From: Oscillospiraceae bacterium
Lineage (GTDB): Bacteria; Bacillota; Clostridia; Oscillospirales; Oscillospiraceae
NCBI GenBank assembly: GCA_017428565.1
Contig: JAFRQP010000014.1
Coordinates: 1 to 64,000, forward strand
Length of the DNA: 64,000 nt
Direction of reading: 5' to 3'
Position numbers and translations under genes: made by a program. Within the stretch, counting starts at the first letter, position 1, and the number at the start of each line of letters is the position of its first letter. Below are positions 45,333-54,535 of the stretch, one piece after another. The notes under the pieces were generated by a model. It ran no database searches. It saw nothing but the letters and a program-made list of their open reading frames with translations, and had not been told where the DNA came from.

Positions 45333-47117
45333 TCAAAAATCCATGGACATGCGCCCGGACTCCTCTTCGCTCAGCTCCGTCACATGAGTCTCCATGACCC
45401 GATAGACCCGCTGGCAGAGGTTCAGCACCGTGGGCCGATGGGTCGTGACGATACAAGTCTTATTTGGGCGCTGTTTGACGATGTTGCGCAGCACCTGCCG
45501 CTCCGTTGCAACATCCAGAGCGGAGGTGGCCTCATCCAGCAGCAGGACAGGTGCGTCCCGCAGCACCGCGCGGGCGATGGCGAGGCGCTGAGCCTGCCCC
45601 TCGGAGAGGCCGCGGCCCCGCTCCCCGACCTTGCTGTTGATGCCCTCGGGGAGCTTGGAGACGAAGTCCCAGGCGCAGGCGATCTTCAGCGCCTCAACGA
45701 TCTCCTCGTCCGTTGCGTCCTCCCGCACCATACGCAGATTCTCCGCCACGGTGCCGGAGAGGATGGCGTTGCCCTGGGGAACGTAGGAGAAAAGCCCCCG
45801 GCTGTCCGCATTCACAGGAACCTCGGTTCCGTCGCCGGCGCGGAGGCAGGCCGTGCCCATGTCCGGATGCACCAGGCCCAGGATCAAGCGGATCATGGTG
45901 GTCTTCCCCTCGCCAGAGGGGCCGACAAGGGCCACGATCTCTCCCGGAGCCGCCCGGAAGCAGGAGCTGGTAATGACGCGCTTGTCCTCCGTATAGGAGA
46001 AGTCCACGCCGTCCATCCGCACCTCCAGCCCGCCGGAGGCGACAGCATCCAGCGCCTGGGTCTCCGGCAGGTGGCGCTCCCGGGGCAGCTCGATAAGCTC
46101 CCGGATGCGGTGTGCGGAGACGGAGCTGGTGAGAAAGCTCGGCACAATGCCGATCACGTTGTTGAAGGCATTGGCCAGGCGGACCCGCTGCTCCAGGAAG
46201 AGGGTCATGGTGCCGTAGGTGATCTGGTGGCCCCAGAGAAGGAAGAGGCAGTAGCCAAAGGCGGCGTACTGAACGACCAGGCCCAAGATCGACAGGAACA
46301 CATTGGTCTTGATGGTAAAAAGGTTGCATTCCAGGCTGATCTTCTTCATCTTCTGCTGCCAGCCGCGAAGCTTTTTGCCGTAGTTTTCCATCACGCCGAA
46401 GGACTTGATGGTGTCGAGATTATAAAAGGTCTCTACCTCAAAGCCCATCATCTCGCTGCCGGTCTCCTTGACCTTGCGGGCGTAATCCCGCTGCTTGCGG
46501 ATCAGGTACTTGGACATGAGCAGCATCACGGGGGCGCTGGCGAAGGCAAGCAGGGACATGACCTTGTTGTAATGCCAGATCAGCGCGAAGGTGACGATGA
46601 AGTTATAGAGCGAAATGATGATCGAGGGCAGCCAGGTGATAGCGTTTTTACTGACGGTGCTGACGTCGCTGTTGAAGCGGTTGAGCAGGTCTCCGCTGGA
46701 ATAGGCATTGATGGCCTTCCAGTCCACGTCGATGATCTGGTCAAAGATATCCGCCTGGATGTCGTTATTGATGTTGATGCTGAGCTTTGCGGAAATGCGG
46801 CTGATCAGGTTGGAAAACAGCAGGCTGAAGCCGGCGCTGCCCAACAGAATGGCGATCAGAAGACCAAGCTTGTCGGTCTTGTAGCCGGTAATGATATCGA
46901 TCAGCTCTTTGCCGGCCACGCTGGCGACCAGCGCAAAGCTGGTGCTGAAAATGCCGAGGAGCGTGTAAAAGACCACCGCCGTCTTGTGCCGCCGGGTATA
47001 GCTGAAGATCCAGCGCCAATCCTCCAGGATCTCCCGGAAGGTGCCTTCCTTCTTCCGCTGGCGCAGCGTATGGAGCGATTGGAAAAACGCCCGTTTTTCT
47101 TCTTCGGAGTGCTGCAT
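45333..47117 (-). CDS. ABC transporter, fused permease-ATPase (exporter)
   Basis: A 594-residue half-transporter: six-helix ABC_membrane domain (residues about 40-330) and nucleotide-binding domain with Walker A LVGPSGEGKTTM, Q-loop SYVPQGNAILSG, signature LSEGQAQRLAIAR (LSEGQ instead of LSGGQ), Walker B VLLLDEATSALD and H-loop TTHR. There is no C39 peptidase domain. As first gene of the operon it has its own promoter at 47155-47183. It could export a lipid, polymer or peptide; proximity to the 90-residue protein gene at 47429 leaves a peptide possible. Confidence 0.88.
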   Translation of the reverse strand: MQHSEEEKRAFFQSLHTLRQRKKEGTFREILEDWRWIFSYTRRHKTAVVFYTLLGIFSTSFALVASVAGKELIDIITGYKTDKLGLLIAILLGSAGFSLLFSNLISRISAKLSININNDIQADIFDQIIDVDWKAINAYSSGDLLNRFNSDVSTVSKNAITWLPSIIISLYNFIVTFALIWHYNKVMSLLAFASAPVMLLMSKYLIRKQRDYARKVKETGSEMMGFEVETFYNLDTIKSFGVMENYGKKLRGWQQKMKKISLECNLFTIKTNVFLSILGLVVQYAAFGYCLFLLWGHQITYGTMTLFLEQRVRLANAFNNVIGIVPSFLTSSVSAHRIRELIELPRERHLPETQALDAVASGGLEVRMDGVDFSYTEDKRVITSSCFRAAPGEIVALVGPSGEGKTTMIRLILGLVHPDMGTACLRAGDGTEVPVNADSRGLFSYVPQGNAILSGTVAENLRMVREDATDEEIVEALKIACAWDFVSKLPEGINSKVGERGRGLSEGQAQRLAIARAVLRDAPVLLLDEATSALDVATERQVLRNIVKQRPNKTCIVTTHRPTVLNLCQRVYRVMETHVTELSEEESGRMSMDF

Positions 47118-47154
47118 TGATCAACCTCAACATCTCATTCCATATCAACTTTAG

Positions 47155-47183
47155 ATTATAGCATTACCCGAGAAAAAGCACAA
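47155..47183 (-). promoter_or_regulatory. Sigma-A promoter of the ABC-phosphatase-kinase operon
   Basis: Minus strand: -35 TTGTGC (47178-47183, weak), 17-base spacer, -10 TATAAT (47155-47160) with an extended TGC. The extended -10 compensates for the poor -35. Leader about 30 bases. Confidence 0.75.
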
Positions 47184-47368
47184 GCACTTTTCGGGAAATC
47201 GGCGTGAATTGAGCCGAAAAGGCGGGTCGCCGAGGGCGTCGACCCCTACACGGTGAGAAGAAATTGCGCCGCAACCAGGAGAAAGCCTGTTCAGATATAA
47301 ATGCGATGGAAGAGATTCTTAAAAAGCGATCTGGAGATTGCTCCCTGCGAGACACTCCAAGCGTGACG

Positions 47369-47401
47369 AAAAAACAGCGCGGAGATTGCTCTCCGCGCTG
47401 T
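47369..47401 (-). terminator. Terminator of the first giant-protein module
   Basis: A perfect 12-bp stem (47374-47385 with 47390-47401), 4-base loop, followed in the minus direction by six Ts. The hairpin sequence is identical to the one at 56032-56059 after the second module. Confidence 0.9.
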
Positions 47402-47428
47402 CTGCTTGAGTTTTCGATTCGGCCGGGA

Positions 47429-47701
47429 TCAAGGATTAGGATACAGGGGATCGTCGTTGAAGAGCTCCCACAGCTCCTCGGCCTCGTCGCCGAAGGAATT
47501 GATGAACCACTGACGGTAGTCGTCAAAGTTGGTCTGTCCGTCCCCGTTCACGTCGCTGGCGAACAGGTTCATCCAGTCGTTAAAATCGCAGGCATAGGGG
47601 TCCGTGGTCGACTGGCCCGTGCCGCCCCCGATAACCGTCGTCGGCTCTGGCGTCGGCATCGTAAACAGGATGCCGGGTGCAAAAATGTTATTCTTTGCCA
47701 T
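47429..47701 (-). CDS. 90-residue protein with dockerin-like loop, partner of giant protein 1
   Basis: No named family recognised. ATG 47701 follows AGAGGTGA; an in-frame GTG at 47710 lies in the ribosome binding site. Its N-terminus MAKNNIFAPGIL and VIGGGTGQSTTDPYACDF are shared with the paralogue at 56079. The second half has one dockerin/EF-hand-type calcium loop (DVNGDGQTNFDDY, ligands at 1, 3, 5, 9, 12) and an acidic tail ending YPNP. There is no signal peptide. It lies 30 bases after the giant protein and ends the transcript. It may be a modified peptide, a chaperone or a non-covalent subunit of the giant protein. Confidence 0.75.
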   Translation of the reverse strand: MAKNNIFAPGILFTMPTPEPTTVIGGGTGQSTTDPYACDFNDWMNLFASDVNGDGQTNFDDYRQWFINSFGDEAEELWELFNDDPLYPNP

Positions 47702-47731
47702 TTTATTCACCTCTTTCGTCTTTCCGGACCG

Positions 47732-50700
47732 TCAGGGATTGGTCGTGGTCGCTTCAAATACCGCGATCGTGGAAGCAACGCTCTGGGTCTGCACGCCGTT
47801 CTTTGCGCTAGTCTTCGTGCTGAGGTCCGAATAGGTGCGCGTGCTGGTGCCCGTGACGATCAGGCCGTCGGGGGTGACCCAGTACTGGCCGATGGTAACA
47901 CCGGTGCCCATGCCGTTGCTGCAGGCGCCGTTATTCATGACCTCCAGGTAGCTCAGGTAGCCGCCTGTCACGCCCTTGCCGCGGAAGATGTTTTCGGGTT
48001 TCAGGGTGACCTGGGCGCCGCCGACTGCATTTTCCACGGTCAGCGTGGAGCAGACATAGGCCGTCTTATCGGCAGTCTGGATCACGAAGCCGGTCTCCTG
48101 ATACAGCGCATCGTCGATGTCGGAGATCAGCCATGCGGAGCGGAGAGCCTGGTTGGCAGGATCTGTCTCCTTGAGGTAGGTAAAGTGGAAGTAGGGCTGC
48201 AGGTACTTGCTGGCCGGGACTTCCTTGATGTAGTAGACCGCGCCGGCTTCCGGAACCACGTGCATACCGTCGGCGCCGCCCTTTTCCGTCGTATAGGCGT
48301 TCGCCAGAGCGAAGACAGGAACCGTGCTGCCATCAGTGTTCTTGGACGTTCCGCCATAAGGCGTACCGGTGGTGTCAACCGCGCTGGAGTAGTAGCCCTT
48401 CTCCACCAGGGCCGTAACCTGCGCGTCGCCGTAGGGGTCGGCAGAATCGGTCGGCTCGACCCAGGCGATATTCGCATTGTTCTTGTCGAACTGGTCAGCG
48501 CTGCCCTCAACCGCCAGGCCCACGCCGGAGTAAGCGCTGTAGTAGCCGCCGTAGAGGAAGCCCTCGGTGGTGCGGCTGGCCAGGTCAATGGTGAACGCCG
48601 TGTTCGCTGCATTGGCGCCGCCCTGCGTAGAGGAGGTGGAGGCGCCGCTGCCCGAAATCACGATCCTCTCCACGGTGTTGTCGCCGGTGTGGTAGATGTA
48701 GAAGACCTTCCCCCAAACGGCGTACAGCGTGTGGTAGGGGGAGAACTCGTCAGCCGCCACATACTTGACGGTGACCCACTGCGGCTCGGACTCGCCCTGG
48801 CCCTCGCCGTCACGGGTGACGGGAGCCATGACCGCCCCGCTGGTGCCGGCCACGATGCCCTTGGTAACCTTCAGCGTCAGGGTGCCGTCGCTGTTCTCCG
48901 TCAGCGTGAAGGTGAGGATCGTATCCTTCGGCACAAAGAGCTTGTTGGCGTTCGATCCGTAATTCGTGGCGAGGGTCGCGGTAGTCGTGTCGAAGCCGAG
49001 CCAGCCGTTGGTGAAGTACCAATCGCCGATGCCGTTGGCGCCCTCAGGCATGACCGCAACATAGCTGTCCTGCTGGAAGGTCGCTACGAGCATGCCGTTG
49101 TGGAAGGCATATTCCTTGCCGTCATAGTCGGCACCGTTCAAGCTGCCGACCAGGTAATACTGCTTCTCCTCGGTGGGCTGCTCCTCAGACTCATCCACAA
49201 GCGCCAGGAAGCACTTGTTTTCGGGATCGTACTTCAGGAACAGATCCTCCTCGCCCAGCTCCAGATCCTGGGGCATGTTCGCGGTCTCTTCCACACGGGC
49301 CCAGCCCAGGAACACGTGATCCTCATAAATCAGATCCTGCGGAGTGGTAAGGGAACTGGCCCAGGGGATGTAGACGGTCTCTTCTCTGCTGATTTCCGCC
49401 TGAGGCATGGGGATCTGGATGATCTCGTTGATGGCGACATCTTCGGAATCCATCACGTCGCCGGTGCCGTTGTTGGCATGCCAGGTGATGTGGGTGGGCG
49501 CCGGACCGTCCACATCGCCCCATACAGCGCGCAGGGAGATGGTGTAGCGGAACTGCTGCTGACCGGTAATGTCATAAACGGGCTGGTTATTCTCGTCCAG
49601 AATGGGCTCCACATGGGCGTAGCTCGCATGGACACGGAAGGTCTCGCCGGGGTACTTGATGTACTCGTCGCCCTCCAGATCCTTGTAGCTCTGGGAGCTC
49701 TCGTCCCAGTACTGCACGACCCAGTAGAGGAAGTGCTGGGCGTGCTCAACGCCGTTTTCATCCACTCTGGGAGGAGGCACCTGGCTGGGTGCAGCCTGGG
49801 CCACGGCGTCGATATTGTCCTTATAGAGATGCAGGTCCTGCGGCGCGGGGTTGCCGCCGTTGGGGTCATAGACCACGCCGACGCCGGAGGCGCCCGGCAG
49901 GATCTCACTCCACTTGGCGTAGAGGTTCAGCATCCGGTACACGTAGGGACGGGAAAGGTCCTTGTTGACGGCGCCGGGCTTCAGATCGCCCCACTTATCC
50001 ATATCCGTGCCGTCGGCATTCTCCGTCTTGTACAGGTCCTTATCGTAGGGGGGATTGGTGGGAACGGTGTCGTCGTTGAGCTTGGTATCCACGGTGTAGG
50101 CGTTGTTGCCGCCCTCGTCAAGGTACCAGCCCAGGAACTCGTAGCCGGTGCGACGGCCGGTGGGCAGGGAGATCTTCGCGTCGTAGTCGACCTTGAAGTT
50201 CATCTGCTGGCTCTCGGAGCCCCAGTCCAGCGTGGTGTCGTTGGTGCCGTCAGCCTGATGGCCGGCCTGGGGGTGCAGGAACACGCGGTACTCGATCTTC
50301 TGCCACTTGGCATAGACCTGCACGCCGCCCAGAGGCATGGTGTTGAAGTTGTAGGGCACGTTGCAGGTGCTGTCAGCGTACCAGCCCATGAAGTAGTAGC
50401 CGGTGACGCTGGGGGTGTTGTACACGCTGCTTTCGGGATCGCCGTAGGCGGCAATGGAGGCGCCGTAGGTGATGGGATCAGACTCGCCGAAGCCCTGGGC
50501 CTGAGGCGTTTCATCGATGCGGCCCTGCTTGTCGAAGTAGGAACCGTCGGAGTACTTGATCTTGTAGGACAGACGGTCATAGCGGATGTAGAGGTCGCCC
50601 GAGGAAGTAGCAAGCTGGAATCCGTCCGTATCCGGATCGGCGTCATAGTAAAGATTGCCGTCATACTCTGTCAGCTCGCCGACATCGCGCCAGGTCGTAC

Positions 50701-53053
50701 CATTATCACTCCACTGAGTACACGCAAATCCGGTGTACTTATCATTGAGGTAGAAATTAATACCGCTGTTGCCGCCTGCGGCGATCTGATGCTTCTGGGT
50801 ATAGGAAGTCAGATCCGCATCCTGCTGATAGAAATGAACGTAATACGTACCACTAACAGTATTGCCGTAGTAGTTGACAATCATGGAAGTGCTGGTAGGA
50901 AGATAAGCGTCCAGGAAGGTCGTCCGCGTACCGCTGGTACCACCGTTATTGCCGCCATTCTCATACCAGTTATGGTCAGTAGGCCAATCATTGGCAGCCA
51001 GCGATGAGCCATAGAGGCCGGTCAGAGATTTTTGGATTCCCCAATGATAGCTCTGCCGGTTGTTTCTCGTGTAAACAGTTCCGTTGTATACTGTACCGTT
51101 TGCAGTATTGCTTGTCCTGAATGCACCATTGTTCCAATAAACTCTGGTTTTTGCCCCGTTTACATCACCGTATTTATTGGGGTTATTATCATTATCGTTA
51201 GTCGAAATTGTATAGGTATAGTCATATACATAGGTATTGAAATTCAACCGGACCATATTGCGGTTGTAGTAGATATTCACCACCGTGGTACCGTTGGGCT
51301 GGATCTCCACGTTCTGGTCAAAGTGGTCGCAGTGGAAGCCCAGGTACTCTTCCCCGCCGAACTCTTTCCAGCCGGAGACCACCGCGTTCCGGTAGGTGCC
51401 GTTGGCGTCGGTCACGTTGCTGCCGGTCTGGCTCACGGTATTGACGTTCGTCTTGGGCGTGCCGGTGAAGGTATTGGCCTCGCTGAAGTCATAGTCGTTG
51501 ACGGTGGTGCCGCCGGTGGTCTTCTGCTTCCAAACGACGACCGTGTAGGTCGCGCTGGGGGCGATGATCCACTTGGCATAGACCACGGTCCGGTCGGTCA
51601 GCTCCTGGTTGAAGTTGAACTCCGCGCCGTTGGGATCGTCGCCAACATTGGCGGGGGCGGGATCGCTCAGATACCAGCCGGCGAAGGTGTAGCCCAGACG
51701 CTCCATATTGGCAGGCAGCGTCTTATCCGGCCGGACAGAGGCCGCGGTCTGGCCCTTCTTGACGAAGACAGGGGCGTTGTAGGTCGCGTTCTTGCCGTTC
51801 TCGTCAAAGACCAGCCAGTTGCCTTCGGAGATCTCGGTGGACATCCGCACGTCGCCGGAGATGTTCATCGTGGTGTTCTGGGGATAGGGCTCGGACACAG
51901 CCGTACCGTTGAGCTTGGCGTTGGAAATGTTGCTGCTACCCTGCAGAACGTTCCAGCCCTCGAAGTGATGATACTCATCCGTCGCGTTGTAGGTCTGGGT
52001 GATCGTGTAGGGCGCGGACGTGTCGTTGATGGAGCAGAGCACGTTGTCCGTCGCCAGGGTGATGCCGAATTTGTCCTCGTAGGAAACCGTGAACACGTTG
52101 AAGATCATGGCATGGCAGTTCAGGACGTCGCCCTCGGTGATGGGCGTCCGGTCCAGCAGCACGCAGATCTGCGGGATCGTCATGGGCGTGGTATTGTTGT
52201 TGTAGTTCGCGCCGACAAAGAAGTTGCCCGTGTCCTTGATGCCGCTGGCTCCCGACACGTCAAGAGACCAGCCGAGGAACAGCTGTCCGTCGTCCAGATT
52301 GCCGCCGATACCGGGATCGTACACGATATCGTCAATGTAGGTCTTGCCCTGCTGACGCTCACCGTCGCCCAGGAGCAGGTCGCTGTTCTTCACGTAGACC
52401 GTGGCGACCAGGCTGTTCCCGTTGTAAAAGTTTACGGTGATACGGGCCTCAGGATCGATCTCGCCGTTGTCCACCACCGCGTAGACGGAGAAGTCGCCGG
52501 ACTCGAAGCAGATCTCGTTGGCGCCCAGCTTGAAGGTCAGCTCCTCCTCGGGGATCAGCTCAATGGTCTCGGGCTCCGCCTCGTCGGGGATATGCACCAG
52601 GGTCAGGTCACTCCTGCCGTCCAGCTCGGGCGCGGCGATTTTGACGCGCACGGGCTCTTCCGGCTCGATCTCAATATCATCCAGCCAGAAGGAAATGTCC
52701 ATGGCGACCAGGACGTTGGACTCGTAGCCCAGGACTTCGTCCACCACATCGCGGACGTCCTCCACAGAGACGGGAGTCACGCGGACCTCCGCCAGAAGGG
52801 GCAGAGAACCCATGGGGGCCTCTACGACGACATTGATGCCGCTGTCCTCGTCAAAGGCCGAGAAGTAATCGTACTCCTCTGTCTCCTCGGGCTCGACCTC
52901 GGGCTCAAAGTCCCGAATGTCGTCCTCGCCGATGTCACGGCCCCAGCCGTTCCCGACGCCGACGTCGCCCCAGGCGAAGGCCGGGGTGGACACGGACAGG
53001 AACATGACAAGGGTGAGGATCAGGGCGAGAAACTTGGTCATTCTCTTACTCAT
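47732..53053 (-). CDS. Giant secreted InlB-repeat surface protein (module 1)
   Basis: A 1773-residue protein. The signal peptide (residues 1-30) ends in STPAFA before WG. Residues about 30-215 form an N-terminal module shared with the paralogue at 56387 (FSAFDEDSGINVVVEAPMG, NEICFESGDFSVYAV). From about 260 many InlB/Listeria-Bacteroides repeats follow (GYTFAGWYL, GYYFMGWYAD, GYEFLGWYLDEGG with YAKW ends). A second shared module begins near 1450 (FYIYHTGDNTVER) and runs to the end. There is no LPXTG or C-terminal membrane helix, so anchoring is unexplained. ATG 53053 follows AAGGAGGT. Confidence 0.88.
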   Translation of the reverse strand: MSKRMTKFLALILTLVMFLSVSTPAFAWGDVGVGNGWGRDIGEDDIRDFEPEVEPEETEEYDYFSAFDEDSGINVVVEAPMGSLPLLAEVRVTPVSVEDVRDVVDEVLGYESNVLVAMDISFWLDDIEIEPEEPVRVKIAAPELDGRSDLTLVHIPDEAEPETIELIPEEELTFKLGANEICFESGDFSVYAVVDNGEIDPEARITVNFYNGNSLVATVYVKNSDLLLGDGERQQGKTYIDDIVYDPGIGGNLDDGQLFLGWSLDVSGASGIKDTGNFFVGANYNNNTTPMTIPQICVLLDRTPITEGDVLNCHAMIFNVFTVSYEDKFGITLATDNVLCSINDTSAPYTITQTYNATDEYHHFEGWNVLQGSSNISNAKLNGTAVSEPYPQNTTMNISGDVRMSTEISEGNWLVFDENGKNATYNAPVFVKKGQTAASVRPDKTLPANMERLGYTFAGWYLSDPAPANVGDDPNGAEFNFNQELTDRTVVYAKWIIAPSATYTVVVWKQKTTGGTTVNDYDFSEANTFTGTPKTNVNTVSQTGSNVTDANGTYRNAVVSGWKEFGGEEYLGFHCDHFDQNVEIQPNGTTVVNIYYNRNMVRLNFNTYVYDYTYTISTNDNDNNPNKYGDVNGAKTRVYWNNGAFRTSNTANGTVYNGTVYTRNNRQSYHWGIQKSLTGLYGSSLAANDWPTDHNWYENGGNNGGTSGTRTTFLDAYLPTSTSMIVNYYGNTVSGTYYVHFYQQDADLTSYTQKHQIAAGGNSGINFYLNDKYTGFACTQWSDNGTTWRDVGELTEYDGNLYYDADPDTDGFQLATSSGDLYIRYDRLSYKIKYSDGSYFDKQGRIDETPQAQGFGESDPITYGASIAAYGDPESSVYNTPSVTGYYFMGWYADSTCNVPYNFNTMPLGGVQVYAKWQKIEYRVFLHPQAGHQADGTNDTTLDWGSESQQMNFKVDYDAKISLPTGRRTGYEFLGWYLDEGGNNAYTVDTKLNDDTVPTNPPYDKDLYKTENADGTDMDKWGDLKPGAVNKDLSRPYVYRMLNLYAKWSEILPGASGVGVVYDPNGGNPAPQDLHLYKDNIDAVAQAAPSQVPPPRVDENGVEHAQHFLYWVVQYWDESSQSYKDLEGDEYIKYPGETFRVHASYAHVEPILDENNQPVYDITGQQQFRYTISLRAVWGDVDGPAPTHITWHANNGTGDVMDSEDVAINEIIQIPMPQAEISREETVYIPWASSLTTPQDLIYEDHVFLGWARVEETANMPQDLELGEEDLFLKYDPENKCFLALVDESEEQPTEEKQYYLVGSLNGADYDGKEYAFHNGMLVATFQQDSYVAVMPEGANGIGDWYFTNGWLGFDTTTATLATNYGSNANKLFVPKDTILTFTLTENSDGTLTLKVTKGIVAGTSGAVMAPVTRDGEGQGESEPQWVTVKYVAADEFSPYHTLYAVWGKVFYIYHTGDNTVERIVISGSGASTSSTQGGANAANTAFTIDLASRTTEGFLYGGYYSAYSGVGLAVEGSADQFDKNNANIAWVEPTDSADPYGDAQVTALVEKGYYSSAVDTTGTPYGGTSKNTDGSTVPVFALANAYTTEKGGADGMHVVPEAGAVYYIKEVPASKYLQPYFHFTYLKETDPANQALRSAWLISDIDDALYQETGFVIQTADKTAYVCSTLTVENAVGGAQVTLKPENIFRGKGVTGGYLSYLEVMNNGACSNGMGTGVTIGQYWVTPDGLIVTGTSTRTYSDLSTKTSAKNGVQTQSVASTIAVFEATTTNP

Positions 53054-53175
53054 GCTTGCTACCTCCTTGAAAATGGGCGCATTGTGCGCCCGTTGATTAC
53101 GGAACACAATATGTAGAATACCGGGGGAGCAGCATCTTCCTCAGACGCACTCCCAGCCATATTCATACATACTAT

Positions 53176-53203
53176 ATATTACACAATTTTTGTGTGAAGT
53201 CAA
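53176..53203 (-). promoter_or_regulatory. Promoter of module 1 with internal dyad
   Basis: Minus strand: -35 TTGACT (53198-53203), 16-base spacer, -10 TAATAT (53176-53181). The spacer contains a perfect dyad, ACACAA-TTT-TTGTGT (53181-53195), placed where a repressor could block polymerase. The AATATATAGT next to the -10 is shared with the promoter of module 2. Confidence 0.7.
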
Positions 53204-53254
53204 GCTTTTTATAACATAATATTCTAAAGGATCCGCTTCCTTTTTTTGGCGGCG

Positions 53255-53294
53255 CAAGCGCAGCCGGGGCTCAAAAAGCCGTCAGCTGCGCTTG
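53255..53294. repeat. Inverted repeat after the nucleotidyltransferase gene
   Basis: Arms CAAGCGCAGC (53255-53264) and GCTGCGCTTG (53285-53294) with a 20-base loop. The T-run lies on the plus-strand side (53295-53299), opposite to the flanking genes, so its use as a terminator for the minus-strand operon is uncertain. Confidence 0.55.
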
Positions 53295-53319
53295 TTTTTC
53301 CTGTTTAATTGCCCGAAAA

Positions 53320-54528
53320 TCAATCCAATACGCCGTAGTGCCGCAGGAGGGCAACACGCTCCTGCCCTATATGCAGGCTCTTTGTCGGCGCGCGGTTTTT
53401 GGTCGTGTAGCGCAGAATGCGCTGCGTCCAGGCCACGGGAAGAAGCCACGGGCGTTTTTGCAGATAGGGAAAGCGGACAGACATGGTCTTTGCGTCGGGA
53501 AAGAGCGCTTTGAGCAGGCCATGCCGCCGCCGCCCCTGCCGATCCGCCGCCACGGCGTCCAGAGTCAGGGCGCTGCTGTGCATCCGGTCCAGATCCTCCG
53601 CGCCGTAAAGGCCGCCGGCGAGGCAGTCCTGCAGCAAAGGCCCCTCCTCCGGGTCCAGATCCGCGAAGCCGGCCGGGCCGGGAATCGCAAGATGCCGCTC
53701 CCCTATGCGGAAAAATGCCGCGGCAAGGGTCTCGATCTTCAGGTCCTCGCAGCTGCCGCGAACGCGGGCCCAGTCGATCTCCGAGCCATAGCGCCGGGCA
53801 AAGAGGCAGATATCGCAGATCTGGCGAAGCCCCACGCCGCCATAGAGGATATGCTTGTAGGCGTGGCAGAGCAGATACTGCAGATGATCCGTGGGGCAGA
53901 GCGTATCGATGCTCTCCCCGTAGAGCCGCAGCGCGGTCCGACGGGAAAAAGCGCCGTCCACGCAGGCGTTGCAGTCCCCATAGGCGTCGGAATCCGGCGC
54001 AAAGGGGAGCTTGTGCAGCTCCACATACAGGTCGCGGTCCGGGTCCACATAGGTGACCTCGTAGTCCTCCTCCGGCGGCTCCTCCGGCTTCAGCAGGCGC
54101 AGCCCGCAGGCCAGCAGCGCTTCATGGTATGCCCGGAAGTCCTCCGGCGGGATCAGAAGATCCTCATCGGTGGAGGGGCGCTGCTCCGGCTCCGGGTACA
54201 GGCTGCGGCACACGGCGCCCTTGAGCACCAGGGGGCGCAGGCCGCGCCGGTCCAGCTCCCGCAGGAGAAGCAGAAACTCCCCCGTGCGGACGGCCTGGCG
54301 CATGGTGATCTGCCGCGCCTCGCGCCGCATCGTCGCAAGCACCGAGGAGTCCTTCACGGCGGGGCAGCCGTCAAGCGCCTGGGCGATCAGCGGCGTCAGC
54401 GCCTGGGCTCTGGCCAGGCGGGCCAGGGATTTTTGCGCAGAGAGATCCGGGGACTCCGTCCAGGGGAGCGGCGTCCCTGTCACAGCGCAGCGAAGCGCTT
54501 CAAACAGAAGGATCTCTGCAGTTTTCAT
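53320..54528 (-). CDS. NTP_transf_5-type nucleotidyltransferase
   Basis: A 402-residue protein resembling the uncharacterised nucleotidyltransferase family PF14907. The signature is RPLVLKGAVCRSLYPEPEQR followed by PSTDEDLLIP, giving the catalytic KG and DxD-like residues, then HAYKHILYGGVGLRQICDIC. Relatives occur in some lasso-peptide and other peptide-modification clusters beside HPr-kinase-like genes. It is the last gene of the four-gene operon, 7 bases after the small membrane protein. What it nucleotidylates is unknown; the giant proteins, their partners or their glycans are candidates. Confidence 0.82.
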   Translation of the reverse strand: MKTAEILLFEALRCAVTGTPLPWTESPDLSAQKSLARLARAQALTPLIAQALDGCPAVKDSSVLATMRREARQITMRQAVRTGEFLLLLRELDRRGLRPLVLKGAVCRSLYPEPEQRPSTDEDLLIPPEDFRAYHEALLACGLRLLKPEEPPEEDYEVTYVDPDRDLYVELHKLPFAPDSDAYGDCNACVDGAFSRRTALRLYGESIDTLCPTDHLQYLLCHAYKHILYGGVGLRQICDICLFARRYGSEIDWARVRGSCEDLKIETLAAAFFRIGERHLAIPGPAGFADLDPEEGPLLQDCLAGGLYGAEDLDRMHSSALTLDAVAADRQGRRRHGLLKALFPDAKTMSVRFPYLQKRPWLLPVAWTQRILRYTTKNRAPTKSLHIGQERVALLRHYGVLD

Positions 54529-54535
54529 CCGGCGA

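Larger units (their letters stand above)
47118..47428. other. Gene-free region between ABC exporter and small dockerin-like gene
   Basis: About 310 bases with the ABC operon promoter (47155-47183), a terminator for the upstream small gene (47369-47401) and, between them, a short inverted repeat (GGGTCG 47224-47229 with CGACCC 47240-47245) followed by CCCTACA. I see no convincing gene here. Confidence 0.5.

Noticed and set aside
45333-47117. Peptidase-containing bacteriocin exporter for the 90-residue proteins
   Set aside because: The protein lacks an N-terminal C39 peptidase domain, and the GGG in the small proteins does not fit a double-glycine leader pattern well.
47264-51007. A 1247-codon open frame on the plus strand opposite giant protein 1, and similar long frames at 51032-53116 and 56330-59815
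   Set aside because: They are antisense to strongly coding minus-strand frames with signal peptides, ribosome binding sites and domains. GC-rich codon use removes stops on the opposite strand. Their translations show no family features.
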